A DNA stretch of 64,000 bases from Ferroplasma sp. (GCF_031200575.1 NZ_CP133597.1:1668571-1732570), one strand, 5' to 3'; numbered from the stretch's first letter, positions 1 through 9,243 are shown. Notes: a model not told the origin generated them from the letters alone. A program made the numbers and translations.

Positions 1-66
1 GTTCCTGTACCTTATCCACACCCTCAAGTCCTTGAATTCATGGTTGAGTGCACCTGCATGCAAAAT
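1..66 (-). CDS. possible 5' fragment of an ORF running off the left edge
   Basis: Reading the minus strand, an open frame follows a TAA at 67-69 and stays open to position 1. It reads ...NHEFKDLRVWIRYRN, which looks protein-like rather than random, with a TTG at 61-63 as the only possible start inside the window. It could be the beginning of a gene, or a remnant of a transposase-like gene; I do not recognise it. With about 22 codons visible this is only a pointer that something coding may lie to the left. Confidence 0.2.
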   Translation of the reverse strand, partial: MLHAGALNHEFKDLRVWIRYRN

Positions 67-154
67 TTAAGCTGCCATTTATTAACATTATCATAGATAA
101 AATACAATACATAGAAATATTTAAATATTAATTATTATTATAATTATTATTATT

Positions 155-1729
155 ATGCATAATAGATTTAAAATCTTTATATCCATGGTGGTGGTTGCAA
201 TGTTTTTGGGAACGGGGCTTGCATCAGGCAGGGGAACGGCAGACAGAACCAGCAGCAATGCAGCCGGGGAACTGTCCCCTGCATTTGGTGAGGTTGTAAA
301 TACATGGTCACTGTCAGGGAGAACATGTGCACCATCATCTGCAAGCCCAGGGATCACTGTTGCACTGAAAATAGATGTAACATCATTTTCTGAATCATCA
401 GGCGCCGGGCCAACAGTAATGTATTTCGTTGTCAATGGGAAAAGGATACATTCAACAGATGTTGATGGGACAGGCGTATATACATATAACTGGTCACCTG
501 GATATGCAAACACAACAGTAAACTTCCATGCTGAGTACCTTTCCGGTTCAGAATTTATGGAAAAACCATCTATGCACTATGCTGAAAGAAGGCCCATGGT
601 ATTCTTCAGGAATTCATACTCCACATTCGGGAATTCAGACATATACATAACATGGCTGCAGGACTGCCACAGGTATATGGGATATGAAGGGAACAATAAG
701 ATATATTTAAGCACGGGTTCAGGTAGTTTTTATAAAATTTATAACATAGAAATAGTCGGGAAGTCTAATGATGTATATAAAAGGTCATCTAATTTATGTA
801 CATCAAACGATAGCACCATAGAGGCCATAACATCTTACGGAGATTCATGCTATGATTCCTCTTTGCAGATTAATATTAACCTTACATCAATAAGCGAGGG
901 CAATTATTATATGCCCACTAATGGAGAGTATTCCGGTTTATGGAAGGAATATATTGATGTAAATACAAATGCTCCATCAAGTATAGCACCCGGAATTACA
1001 AATGATATACAGACAGCATATAATAATGGTTTCAATATTTCAACAGATTCAGGTAATAGGGGAACCATAATAGACCATGATGTATGCTCATTAATGCTCG
1101 ATGGCCTATCACTCATACCAGTAGCAGGATATGCAGCAACTGCAATAAGTGCTGCAAGCACAACAGCTAATTTAATAAGTACAGTATCATCTAAAAACAG
1201 TCCTCCTGGGACAACTGATAATAAAATAGCTGGAATAGAATACTGCCTTAATGGGGATCATGTTCTATTTGGTGCAGGCACCGTTGATGAGATAGATGTG
1301 CCACATTCGGACCTTAACCATAATTTTTCCATAACGGTGAAATATTATAATGAGTATATGTGTGATGGTAACACAATAACTCCATTTAAAACAGCATCAA
1401 CTACACAGACTTTGAATGCTGTAACAGCATCTGCTATATACGGAACAGTGGGACTAAAACCCGGATGTTCGGATAATAATAACGATTATGATACATCACT
1501 TAATTCAACAATTTACATAAAGGATGTTAAAAGTGGTAACTTCTATAAAGTTCCTATTAAAGACGGGAAATATTTATTCTTTGCAGAGCCAAATACTAAA
1601 TATGAATTACTTTATTATGATAAATCCAATGAAGGATTTAAAAATTTTAAAAATAGTTCCGGTTCAACAATATCGTATGTAGAATCTCGCAGTCCTGGAG
1701 ACTCAGTTCCTACCGATATATTTATGTGA
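155..1729 (+). CDS. large secreted cysteine-containing surface protein
   Basis: Unrecognised 524-residue protein. Residues 1-24 form a signal peptide (basic start, hydrophobic FISMVVVAMFLGTGLA, small residues before cleavage), so it is probably exported. The body is rich in Asn, Ser, Thr and Tyr, has eight cysteines spread over its length (possible disulfides), and contains one Ala/Ser-rich apolar stretch near residues 315-345. The last 85 or so residues (from AIYGTVGLKPGCSDNNN) form a module repeated almost identically in the next gene, down to the nucleotide level, and more loosely in the third. A TATA-like TTTAAATATTAATT lies about 25-35 bp before the ATG, so the transcript is probably leaderless or nearly so. 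The stop overlaps the next gene's ribosome-binding region, suggesting one transcript. A role as an S-layer-associated or adhesive protein is inference only. Confidence 0.75.
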   Translation: MHNRFKIFISMVVVAMFLGTGLASGRGTADRTSSNAAGELSPAFGEVVNTWSLSGRTCAPSSASPGITVALKIDVTSFSESSGAGPTVMYFVVNGKRIHSTDVDGTGVYTYNWSPGYANTTVNFHAEYLSGSEFMEKPSMHYAERRPMVFFRNSYSTFGNSDIYITWLQDCHRYMGYEGNNKIYLSTGSGSFYKIYNIEIVGKSNDVYKRSSNLCTSNDSTIEAITSYGDSCYDSSLQININLTSISEGNYYMPTNGEYSGLWKEYIDVNTNAPSSIAPGITNDIQTAYNNGFNISTDSGNRGTIIDHDVCSLMLDGLSLIPVAGYAATAISAASTTANLISTVSSKNSPPGTTDNKIAGIEYCLNGDHVLFGAGTVDEIDVPHSDLNHNFSITVKYYNEYMCDGNTITPFKTASTTQTLNAVTASAIYGTVGLKPGCSDNNNDYDTSLNSTIYIKDVKSGNFYKVPIKDGKYLFFAEPNTKYELLYYDKSNEGFKNFKNSSGSTISYVESRSPGDSVPTDIFM

Positions 1730-1734
1730 TTTAT

Positions 1735-2610
1735 ATGGTTAACATCAAATCCCATTACAAGATGATAATTGCGATTATAATTGTTGTGATATTAGTATCA
1801 TCCCTAAGTATATACTTCTATCCACATAATGATACAGAGTACTACAACAATGGAAAGAGTGTTGATGTAAGATACTTCAACTGTGAAAGTTATGAATACT
1901 GCAGGAATAATAGCTATAATGTATCATCATATTCCATAAATAATAATAAAGTAGAATACCTTAATTCCACAATGATGAATGTATTTTATGCGGATGTTCC
2001 AGGAGGTAATGAGTTTTCATTCACCATGAATATGCATATTAAAGGCATAAATGCAAGGTATGTTTATGTTACTGTAACAGGTGATAATAATACACAGTAC
2101 CTTGAAACAAATGTTTTTGCAGGCTCCAATGCAACGTCATATGAAACCTCCAGTGACAGCAGTGTAATAAGGATTAATGCAACTGAGAACTTGAATGGAT
2201 ATGAATTCAGCATCTCAGATATGAATGCTTATGTAAGGAATGGTGTTTATAATTTCACTGTTAAGGTATCTGCAGGTAAATTGTATAATGTATTCTATAT
2301 TGATACATTAAAGGAGAGTGCTGTATACGGGACAGTAGGATTAAAACCTGAATGTTCGGATAATAATAACGATTATGATACATCACTTAACTCCACTATG
2401 TTTGTTTACAACAATAGTACAGGAAGATACAATATTGTAAATATAAGGGATGGGAGGTTTTATTTCTTTACAGTTCCTGGTGATTTATATAAAATGTATT
2501 ATTTAAACAATAATAATTTAACATTGTTTAAGTACAATGATGGTAAAAATATTACATTGATTAACACTCCATTAAAAATAGAATCAATGCAGTATAATAT
2601 TTACGAGTGA
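1735..2610 (+). CDS. membrane-anchored surface protein, paralogue 2 of tandem family
   Basis: Unrecognised protein of 291 residues from ATG 1735; a GTG at 1726 is possible, but GTGAT just before the ATG resembles a ribosome-binding site. After a short basic start (VNIKSHYKM) comes one long apolar helix (IIAIIIVVILVSSLSIYFY), a signal anchor, so the Asn/Tyr/Ser-rich remainder should face outside. The N-terminal anchor is nearly identical in DNA to that of the following gene, while the C-terminal module (from SAVYGTVGLKP, about 85 residues) is nearly identical to that of the preceding gene. The protein is therefore a mosaic joining both neighbours' modules. Many N-x-S/T sequons fit an archaeal glycosylated surface protein. 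No catalytic motif is visible. Confidence 0.7.
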   Translation: MVNIKSHYKMIIAIIIVVILVSSLSIYFYPHNDTEYYNNGKSVDVRYFNCESYEYCRNNSYNVSSYSINNNKVEYLNSTMMNVFYADVPGGNEFSFTMNMHIKGINARYVYVTVTGDNNTQYLETNVFAGSNATSYETSSDSSVIRINATENLNGYEFSISDMNAYVRNGVYNFTVKVSAGKLYNVFYIDTLKESAVYGTVGLKPECSDNNNDYDTSLNSTMFVYNNSTGRYNIVNIRDGRFYFFTVPGDLYKMYYLNNNNLTLFKYNDGKNITLINTPLKIESMQYNIYE

Positions 2611-2616
2611 TTTCAC

Positions 2617-3432
2617 ATGAATCTAAAATCCCATTACAAGATGATAATTGCGATTATAATTGTTGTGATATTAGTCTCTAGCATGGCAATTTACTTCTAT
2701 CCCCATAATAATACACATTACTATAATAATGGAGACAGCATCCATTTCCTTTATGCTGGTACTGATGTTATACATGATTACAGGGAATACAACTGCAGTG
2801 TCTCCTCATATTCTGTAGGGAATGGAAAACCATCATACCTCAATTCAACAGCCCTGATTGAACGCTCCTATTCCTCCTGTACACTGGGACAGATATCATT
2901 CAATATGAATATAAAGACACACAATATAAATAGTGGCAATATTAGGGTGTCAATATCTGCCAACCACTTCTGTGCAGACCTTACATACAAAAATAAAGAA
3001 TATTTCAATGATTACCCCAGGGGCGTTTCCATTCTAATAGGTAATACAGGAAATGTAAATATTAGTGGCATTATGTTTGGGTTCCATCCTAATGATACAA
3101 GAACTGTTATAACAGTATCATCAGGCAAATTGACAAATACATACTACATAACAACACAGGTACAGAGTGCTGTATACGGCCATGTTGATTATACCGGCAC
3201 ATACAATATAGACAGGGTAAATGGCGAGTTTATTATGGAAAACGAAAACAATTCACATATGAATATAGTAGATGTACATAATGGATACTATTATTATTTT
3301 GTCCATCCTGATACAGGATACAGAATATACTCAATAAAAAATAGTACATTGAAACAAATAGGGACAATTGGAAATAAAACAATATCCAGTGGAAGCAGCT
3401 ACCGTTATGTAATATGTAGTGATGACTTATGA
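2617..3432 (+). CDS. membrane-anchored surface protein, paralogue 3 of tandem family
   Basis: Unrecognised 271-residue protein, six bases after the previous stop and so almost certainly co-transcribed. Residues 1-30 repeat the family anchor (MNLKSHYKM followed by IIAIIIVVILVSSMAIYFY), predicting one membrane helix and an extracellular body. The body contains a threonine/serine/asparagine-rich beta-type sequence with sequons, and four cysteines. The C-terminal module begins SAVYGHVDYTG and is a diverged form of the module ending the two upstream proteins; it lacks their CSDNNNDYD stretch. The start is supported by GTGATTTCAC directly before the ATG. Function unknown; surface location is inferred from the anchor. 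Confidence 0.7.
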   Translation: MNLKSHYKMIIAIIIVVILVSSMAIYFYPHNNTHYYNNGDSIHFLYAGTDVIHDYREYNCSVSSYSVGNGKPSYLNSTALIERSYSSCTLGQISFNMNIKTHNINSGNIRVSISANHFCADLTYKNKEYFNDYPRGVSILIGNTGNVNISGIMFGFHPNDTRTVITVSSGKLTNTYYITTQVQSAVYGHVDYTGTYNIDRVNGEFIMENENNSHMNIVDVHNGYYYYFVHPDTGYRIYSIKNSTLKQIGTIGNKTISSGSSYRYVICSDDL

Positions 3433-3547
3433 ATATTAAAAATCATATAAGATAATAATTTCAGTAATAATCATAATAGTATTAGACTCTAGCATGGCAA
3501 TTTATTTCTATTCAAGTAAGACAGAGTACTATGTACACTACGGTTAA
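3429..3547 (+). pseudogene. truncated and frameshifted fourth copy of the surface-protein family
   Basis: The DNA directly after the third paralogue repeats the family's opening (MNIKNH..., then IIISVIIIIVLDSSMAIYFYS), but one base is missing where the other copies read AAGATG, so the ATG frame stops after eight codons. In the shifted frame the anchor helix continues and ends at TAA 3547 after YYVHYG. Only the anchor and a few residues remain. This is a degraded 5' end of a fourth tandem copy; its ATG overlaps the stop of the third gene, the same close packing as the intact members. Confidence 0.75.
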
Positions 3548-4139
3548 AATTTACCTATTTTCACTGGAATTAAATTCCACACCTATATTGAAAATTTAAA
3601 TAGAACAGTAGACCAGCTTTTTAAGGCATTTTTAGTGTTTTTATTCAGATAATAAGATGCATAATGTTCATAACTATTACTCAGAATAAATAAAAAAGCG
3701 TTATAAGGTTGAAGAGGGCAAAGAAAAGTACCGCTGCTTATACAGAGTTTGCAGGCATAATATGTGGAAAAGAGAATAAAAGATGAGCGGTGAGATAAAC
3801 ATGGCAATTGCAGATATATAGATCTCCATGCCTAACATTAAAGAGTCACTAGTCACTACTATGTTCCAATCTATGCCTATAATTTAACGATTTAAATAGT
3901 TGTTGGATTGATGCATTTAAGGATGTAGTAATTTTGAGGGATAAGTTTCACTAACAATAAGATAAAATATGGCAATTATTGCCACTCAAAGGATCATAAT
4001 CATGATAAATCGAGATCAAGGGGGAGCTGTATGCTGTAATTTCACGGCTAAACTAATTATTGGCTGAATTTTTGTGGTTAAACTTGTGTATTGAATTATA
4101 CACCTTACTGCCTGATGCTGATAAAAATACAATGAGTTT
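3548..4139. other. intergenic region without a convincing gene
   Basis: About 590 bp between the broken surface-protein copy and the zinc-ribbon gene. All frames are interrupted. A short open stretch around 3690-3785 (TAAYTEFAGIICGKENKR in one frame) could be the worn end of a lost gene, but I do not recognise it. The region holds one clear palindrome at 3970-3984, listed separately. Confidence 0.5.
3970..3984. promoter_or_regulatory. perfect palindrome TGGCAAT-T-ATTGCCA
   Basis: A 7-bp perfect inverted repeat around one base, in otherwise featureless AT-rich intergenic DNA. The size and symmetry fit a dimeric helix-turn-helix operator. No gene start lies directly beside it: the nearest gene, at 4140-4772, ends towards it. 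It could belong to an unannotated small transcript or be a leftover from lost genes. Confidence 0.3.
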
Positions 4140-4772
4140 TTATTTTAGTTTATATCCACAGTTGGGGCAATAGGTCATATCATCTGTAACAGGAAAACCA
4201 CATCGTGGGCATCTCTTTGCAGTGTCTGGCAGATTTTCATTATTGCTGTCCTCAGCCATATTTTCCCTGATATTTTCATATGGATTTTTTTTCTTGTCAT
4301 CACCGAATACAGCCATGCCTATGTTAGCCCTGGGCGCCTTTGCCCTAGCCATATCCAGCTCATGCTTCTTATTTTCCAGCATTTCCTTTTCCTTTCTATT
4401 TGATTCGTCCCTTTTAGCCACAGTTGCCAGCCTAGTAATTTGGTCCACCCATGACTTTGATTTTTTTACAGCAAAATCTACACGGCTTAATTTCTGAGAC
4501 TCGCCGTAATACTCTATACTTAATACCTGTTTTGTAAATATTGGAAATGCAGGTTTTGCATAATTGGCATTCTCCACATTATAAAGAAATAGATTAATGT
4601 CCAGTTCTGCAGGAGAAGCCCGGAAAAAGGATTTCTGGCCCTTTTTTTCAAATATAATCCTCTTATCTGTAAGGAAGAGCAATCCTTTAATATAGTTGTT
4701 GTTCTCAATTTTTTTAGCTTTTGAGCTTAAGAATTCATGCTCATCATTTTCATATATCGGCATCGTATACAT
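4140..4772 (-). CDS. PH/GRAM-like protein with C-terminal zinc ribbon
   Basis: Hypothetical 210-residue soluble protein. The first ~110 residues resemble a GRAM/PH-like fold (GLLFLTDKRIIFEKKGQ is the typical 'converts signal to lipid- or protein-binding strand' pattern), followed by a charged, probably helical linker rich in Lys/Glu (about residues 110-150). The last 30 residues form a zinc ribbon with two CxxC knuckles, CPRCG and CPNCG, ending YKLK. Such PH-plus-zinc-ribbon proteins are common in archaea and have no assigned reaction. It stands alone between intergenic regions and is divergent from hutU. The start MYTMPIYENDEHEF is the longest; the ATG at residue 4 would also serve. Confidence 0.7.
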   Translation of the reverse strand: MYTMPIYENDEHEFLSSKAKKIENNNYIKGLLFLTDKRIIFEKKGQKSFFRASPAELDINLFLYNVENANYAKPAFPIFTKQVLSIEYYGESQKLSRVDFAVKKSKSWVDQITRLATVAKRDESNRKEKEMLENKKHELDMARAKAPRANIGMAVFGDDKKKNPYENIRENMAEDSNNENLPDTAKRCPRCGFPVTDDMTYCPNCGYKLK

Positions 4773-4910
4773 ATAATGTATAAGATAATAAATTTTATCT
4801 TAGAAAGCACCTTAATTCGAACATGATACGCCGGTATTATTTATGGCAGTTAGTTCAAACATTATATAATTTTCAGTAAAAAATTTAAATATATACCATG
4901 AGCGAATTTC

Positions 4911-4943
4911 TATGCCACATGCTTTAATAAAATGCATGGCATA
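4911..4943. promoter_or_regulatory. imperfect inverted repeat upstream of hutU promoter
   Basis: TATGCCA at 4911-4917 is mirrored by TGGCATA at 4937-4943, with further pairing inside (ATGC against GCAT, one bulged base). It lies a few bases upstream of the AT-rich TATA-like stretch (AATTTAAATAT, about 4950-4960) that precedes the hutU ATG by about 25 bp. The position suits an operator or activator site for hutU. This is inferred from symmetry and position only. Confidence 0.35.
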
Positions 4944-4980
4944 AAATAAAATTTAAATATTCCTCTGTTTTTATATTAAT

Positions 4981-6639
4981 ATGGTAAAAAGAGAGATACA
5001 TGCGCCGCACGGCAATAAATTGAATACAAAGGGCTGGTCCCAGGAGGGGGCACTTAGATTGATTATGAATAATCTTGACCCGATGGTTGCCAAGGACCCT
5101 GACAACTTAATAGTTTATGGAGGAAAAGGAAAAGCAGCAAGAAACTGGGAGGCCTATGATAAAATCATAGAATCACTTAAATCGCTGGAAAACGACGAAA
5201 CATTGCTGGTACAGTCTGGAAAACCGGTTGGCATTTTCAGGACAACAAAGGAGGCACCCAGGGTTCTCATAGTAAATGCCCAGATAGTCCCGCACTGGGC
5301 GACTGATGATGTTTTCTGGGACCTTGAGGCCAGAGGGCTTACAATGTTCGGCCAGATGACTGCGGGTTCCTGGGTTTACATAGGCACGCAGGGAGTTCTA
5401 CAGGGGACATACGAAACACTATACGCCCTGGCCAGAAAGGTATATCATGCCGATAATCTAAAAGGCAAATGGTTCCTGTCGGCAGGCCTCGGGGAAATGG
5501 GAGGTGCACAGCCATTGGCAGCGAAGATGAATGGTGCCACCAGCATAATAGTTGAGGTGGATAAGGAGAAAATAAACAGGAGATTGAGGGATAAGTATCT
5601 GGATAAATACGCTGAAAGCTTAGATGATGCTCTCAAAATGAAAGATGAGGCACTGAAATCCGGGAACCCTGTATCTATTGCCGTGCTTGGGAATGCTGCA
5701 ACAGTTTACCAGGAATTGCAGGATAGGGGCATTATACCTGATATTGTTTCAGATCAGACTGCAGCCCATGACATAAATCTTGGCTATGTACCTGAGGGCT
5801 ATAGCATAGAAAACTTCCAGAAATTCCGTGCAGAACATCCGGAGGAATTCAAGAAGAAGGTTTATGAAACCATAGTAAAACAGGTAAAATGCATGCTCTA
5901 CTTCCAGTCAAAGGGTTCTTCTGTATTTGATTACGGAAATGATATAAGAACCAGGGCAAAAGAGGGAGGGCTGGAAAATGCATTCGATATACTTGGATAT
6001 GTCCCTGCCTACATAAGAGACCTGTTTGCAGTTGGGTCTGGCCCGTTCCGGTGGCTGGCCCTTTCGGGCAATCCAGAAGATATAAGAAAAATAGATGATG
6101 CTATAATAAAAAATATTGATGACAAACATCTCACTGACTGGATAAAGCTTGCAAAGGAGTATGTGCACTTCCAGGGATTGCCTGCCAGAATATGCTACGC
6201 CTCATATGGCGAGAGGGAAAAAATCGGATTAATGATAAATGATATGGTAAGAAGCGGTGAGCTGGAGGCACCTGTTGCAATCGGAAGGGATCACCATGAC
6301 ACCGGGTCTGTAGCATCCCCGTACAGGGAAACAGAGGCGATGAAGGATGGGAGCGATGCCATAGCAGACTGGCCCATACTCAACGCACTTTTGAATGCTG
6401 TCTCCGGTGCATCATGGGTGTCAGTGCATCACGGCGGGGGAACAGGAATAGGAAATGCAATCCATTCAGGTTTTGTAATAGTTGCTGACGGAACCGATGA
6501 TGCTGCAAAAAGGATTAAGCGTGTGCTGAATGCTGATCCTGGAATAGGTGTGATAAGGCACGCTGATGCAGGATATGAGTCATCCAGGGAAATAATAAAG
6601 AATGGACCTAAATTCAAAAGTCCATACTTCAGCAAATAG
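4981..6639 (+). CDS. hutU: urocanate hydratase
   Basis: Urocanase converts urocanate to 4-imidazolone-5-propionate, the second step of histidine breakdown, in the cytoplasm using a tightly bound NAD+. The 552 residues match the family's usual length. Family motifs seen: [16 protein letters not shown] near residue 125, a nucleotide-binding [14 protein letters not shown] stretch near 170, [12 protein letters not shown] near 258, [14 protein letters not shown] near 400 containing the catalytic cysteine, and [16 protein letters not shown] near 480. The TATA-like box about 25 bp upstream makes the ATG at 4981 likely leaderless. It is transcribed alone; hutH and ftcD lie 5-7 kb away on the other strand. 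The gene is intact. No imidazolonepropionase (hutI) gene is recognisable in the window. Confidence 0.97.
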   Translation: MVKREIHAPHGNKLNTKGWSQEGALRLIMNNLDPMVAKDPDNLIVYGGKGKAARNWEAYDKIIESLKSLENDETLLVQSGKPVGIFRTTKEAPRVLIVNAQIVPHWATDDVFWDLEARGLTMFGQMTAGSWVYIGTQGVLQGTYETLYALARKVYHADNLKGKWFLSAGLGEMGGAQPLAAKMNGATSIIVEVDKEKINRRLRDKYLDKYAESLDDALKMKDEALKSGNPVSIAVLGNAATVYQELQDRGIIPDIVSDQTAAHDINLGYVPEGYSIENFQKFRAEHPEEFKKKVYETIVKQVKCMLYFQSKGSSVFDYGNDIRTRAKEGGLENAFDILGYVPAYIRDLFAVGSGPFRWLALSGNPEDIRKIDDAIIKNIDDKHLTDWIKLAKEYVHFQGLPARICYASYGEREKIGLMINDMVRSGELEAPVAIGRDHHDTGSVASPYRETEAMKDGSDAIADWPILNALLNAVSGASWVSVHHGGGTGIGNAIHSGFVIVADGTDDAAKRIKRVLNADPGIGVIRHADAGYESSREIIKNGPKFKSPYFSK

Positions 6640-6646
6640 TTTTATC

Positions 6647-7831
6647 CTATTTTAAAACTATTTTTTTCGTTTCCGGAAGTAGAAGAGTGAGCAGTATGGC
6701 AACAGCCATGATGGCAGCAAGGAAGTAGTATGCATTGAAATAATTTTTTCCGTGTATGAGCAGAGACATTGCAATTACGCCTATTACTGCACCGATTTTC
6801 CCCATCATTGATGAGAAGCCGTAGGAGGTGCCCCTGAATTCTGTTACAGTAACCTCCGCAGGTATTATTCCCACTGTTGCCCCGTCAAAGGCATTGAATA
6901 GCTCAAGGAATGATACTATGGCAATGATTCCTGCAAGATAGTAAAAATGGGGCAGTACAAGGAACAGTGCACCCATGAAAATAAATCCGGTTATCTGTAT
7001 TCCCTTCCTTCCGTATTTATCCACCTTCATCATCACAAATATTCCAGATATTATGCCGATAATAAGAAAGAATGTGGTAACTATGGCATTGTCAACATTG
7101 GTTACAAAATGCCCAAGTTTCAGTATTGTTGGAAGGGTCAATGAAAGCCCGTAGGCAACGATATCGTAAAGGAACCATATAAGTGCGGCTATAACAATGT
7201 TTTTGTAATATTTTTTTGAAAACATCTGAAAGAATTTTGTCTTCTCCTTCTTCTGCTCCCACATCTTTGATTCTGGAAGGGAAAACCTCATGAATTCGAC
7301 TATAATTGCAGGAATGACGGCCAGGCCCAGCATGATCCTCCACCCCAGGTTTCCCAGCGGGAACATGAACATGGCCACAATGGCGCTGCTGATTGATCCT
7401 ATGCTGAAAAATACAGTTGCCATTGCAAGGTAGAATCCCCTTTTTTCATCTGGAGTCACCTCTGCTATGTATGAATTGGCTACCGGGTATTCTGCCCCCA
7501 GGACGATTCCCAGAAGAACCCTTGATATGAAAAGCATTATAAAATTCACTGAGAATACGGAAATAAGATCGAATATTATAAAGAATATAAGGGTGGAAAG
7601 ATATATTCTTCTCCTGCCGAAAAGGTCGCTTATGTAGCCGACCATTATTGTTCCTATTATTGCGCCTATGATTACTGATGCTATAATAAGGCCATATTCC
7701 AGGGAACTCAATGGTATATAATTCTGTATCAGAATTACAGCGAATGCAATAACGGTTAGCTGGTAACCGTCAAGAAACATCCCAAATGAGGATAGTACTG
7801 TTGTTTTATTAACGGAATTTTCCATTTTCAC
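6647..7831 (-). CDS. MFS transporter, sugar/aromatic-acid porter type
   Basis: Membrane protein of 394 residues with about 12 predicted helices. The MFS signature between helices 2 and 3 is present (GYISDLFGRRRIYL, near residue 65), as is the RVLLGIVLGAEYPV helix-4 motif and a second-half DKYGRKG loop. Such carriers move small organic acids or sugars by proton symport. It ends 7 bp from hutU's stop, converging, and its promoter region is shared with the divergent GlpA-like gene. Because of this setting, uptake of histidine, urocanate or a related acid is conceivable, but the sequence does not reveal the substrate. The ATG at 7825 (MENSVN) is an alternative start. Confidence 0.9.
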   Translation of the reverse strand: MKMENSVNKTTVLSSFGMFLDGYQLTVIAFAVILIQNYIPLSSLEYGLIIASVIIGAIIGTIMVGYISDLFGRRRIYLSTLIFFIIFDLISVFSVNFIMLFISRVLLGIVLGAEYPVANSYIAEVTPDEKRGFYLAMATVFFSIGSISSAIVAMFMFPLGNLGWRIMLGLAVIPAIIVEFMRFSLPESKMWEQKKEKTKFFQMFSKKYYKNIVIAALIWFLYDIVAYGLSLTLPTILKLGHFVTNVDNAIVTTFFLIIGIISGIFVMMKVDKYGRKGIQITGFIFMGALFLVLPHFYYLAGIIAIVSFLELFNAFDGATVGIIPAEVTVTEFRGTSYGFSSMMGKIGAVIGVIAMSLLIHGKNYFNAYYFLAAIMAVAILLTLLLPETKKIVLK

Positions 7832-7931
7832 AGTTCCATAAACAGACTGAACCTATTAAATTATCTATGTATTTGTATATAGTTCATATAAATTTATCCT
7901 TGAGGCAGGATTTGCCCAAAAACTGATTTAT

Positions 7932-7953
7932 TGTGGTTATTTGAATTGCCACA
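7932..7953. promoter_or_regulatory. inverted repeat TGTGG-N12-CCACA before the GlpA-like gene
   Basis: Five-base arms separated by 12 bases lie directly upstream of the A/T-rich TATA stretch (AAAAATATATATAAC, about 7956-7970) that serves the gene starting at 7987. The right arm GCCACAT resembles the left arm of the repeat before hutU (GCCACAT at 4914-4920). A shared regulator for the two genes is possible; the short arms make chance a real alternative. Confidence 0.25.
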
Positions 7954-7986
7954 TAAAAATATATATAACAGTAAAATAAACTCCCA

Positions 7987-9243
7987 ATGGAAAAAATAGG
8001 CATTATAGGTGCCGGTATAACCGGCTTGTTCTCTGCCCTGAATCTCGCCCTGGATGGCTATAATGTGACCCTATTTGACAGGGATTACATTATATCTGGA
8101 ACTTCTGGAAAATTCCATGGGATGCTGCATAGCGGATCAAGGTATTCTGTGAATGACAGCCAGTCAGCAAAAGAATGCATACAGGAAAATCAACTTCTAT
8201 CAGCAACCGCGTCGAGCTTCATTAAAAATACCGGCGGATATTACCTTGCACTGAATGATGAGGAGGCAGAATACGGCGATAGGTTAATAGCAAAAAACCG
8301 GGAAAATGGGATACCAACTGATGAATTGACTGTCAATGAGATGCTGGATGTGGAGCCCGGAATAAACAAAAATATTACCAGGGCATTGCACGTTCCAGAT
8401 AAGGTAATTTACGCACATCCATTTGCAGCTGCAGTTGCAGTTGAGGCAAAGATGCTTGGAGTAAACCTGAAATTCAAAACTGAGATAACAGGCGGGGATA
8501 GAAGGGGCAATTCCATAGAATCCCTGAAATATACCAGCAGGAATAAAACATTCAGCGAGAAATTTGATTACATAATAAACACAACCGGGCCATGGTCCGG
8601 GCACCTTCTAGAATCCTTCGGCATTAAGGATTTTGAGGTAATGCCCACGCTGGGGTATATGGCATCATTTGACCGCCTTTTCTCCAATTCCATACTTAAC
8701 AGGATGAGAGATCCTTCAGACGGTGACATACTCCTTCCCTATGGCAGTATGTCGGTTGCCGGCACGGTTGCAATTATATCAGAGGATGTTGAGAACAATG
8801 ACATTGATCCGGAGGACCTGGATACAATGCTTTCTGAAGTGGCCCAGATGGTTCCATCCCTTACTGCCCATAGATATAAGAAACTGTACAGCTCCATGAG
8901 GCCACTGGTTAGGGAAGAAAACTCAAGGTCCAGCAGGGATTTTAAGATATACAGGAATATGGACAATGTCTTCAGCATAATAGGAGGAAAGTTTACAACC
9001 TCCAGGCTGATGGGCCAGGCCATTTCACAGAAAATAAGTGAAATTACTGGTTCAAAATCTATGGACACGTCGAAGATTGTGCTGAACGATACCTTTGATA
9101 GGTTCATGGACAGATACAGAAACCAGATAAATATGGGATTCATGAATTACATAAGTTCATACGGAAATAGCATGGACTACGGATATCTTAGCCAGATTGA
9201 AAGCGCCTTTATTTTCAATGAGGCCATCAGGGTAGGTGACTGA
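7987..9243 (+). CDS. FAD-dependent oxidoreductase, GlpA-like (glycerol-3-phosphate dehydrogenase family)
   Basis: A 418-residue flavoprotein of the DAO/GlpA family, which oxidises sn-glycerol 3-phosphate (or related hydroxy/amino acids) and passes electrons on. The N-terminus carries the dinucleotide-binding GAGITGLFSALNLAL with an acidic residue after strand 2 (FDRD). The stretch SGTSGKFHGMLHSGSRY followed by ECIQENQLL is characteristic of GlpA-type enzymes, and a GGKFTTSRLMG FAD motif lies near residue 335. It is shorter than bacterial GlpA (about 540) and lacks the C-terminal iron-sulfur/BFD region, ending soon after the FAD domain. It overlaps the CoxG-like gene by 8 bp, so the two are coupled. 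The TATA-like box about 25 bp upstream supports the ATG. The substrate could differ from glycerol phosphate. Confidence 0.85.
   Translation: MEKIGIIGAGITGLFSALNLALDGYNVTLFDRDYIISGTSGKFHGMLHSGSRYSVNDSQSAKECIQENQLLSATASSFIKNTGGYYLALNDEEAEYGDRLIAKNRENGIPTDELTVNEMLDVEPGINKNITRALHVPDKVIYAHPFAAAVAVEAKMLGVNLKFKTEITGGDRRGNSIESLKYTSRNKTFSEKFDYIINTTGPWSGHLLESFGIKDFEVMPTLGYMASFDRLFSNSILNRMRDPSDGDILLPYGSMSVAGTVAIISEDVENNDIDPEDLDTMLSEVAQMVPSLTAHRYKKLYSSMRPLVREENSRSSRDFKIYRNMDNVFSIIGGKFTTSRLMGQAISQKISEITGSKSMDTSKIVLNDTFDRFMDRYRNQINMGFMNYISSYGNSMDYGYLSQIESAFIFNEAIRVGD

Noticed and set aside
119..154. The ATT-rich tract before the first gene as a simple-sequence regulatory repeat
   Set aside because: Short, irregular and overlapping a normal TATA region; ordinary in this AT-rich genome.
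3583..3807. A 74-codon minus-strand frame in the gap after the surface cluster
   Set aside because: Composition is not protein-like, there is no promoter or ribosome-binding site, and only generic hydrophobic residues appear.
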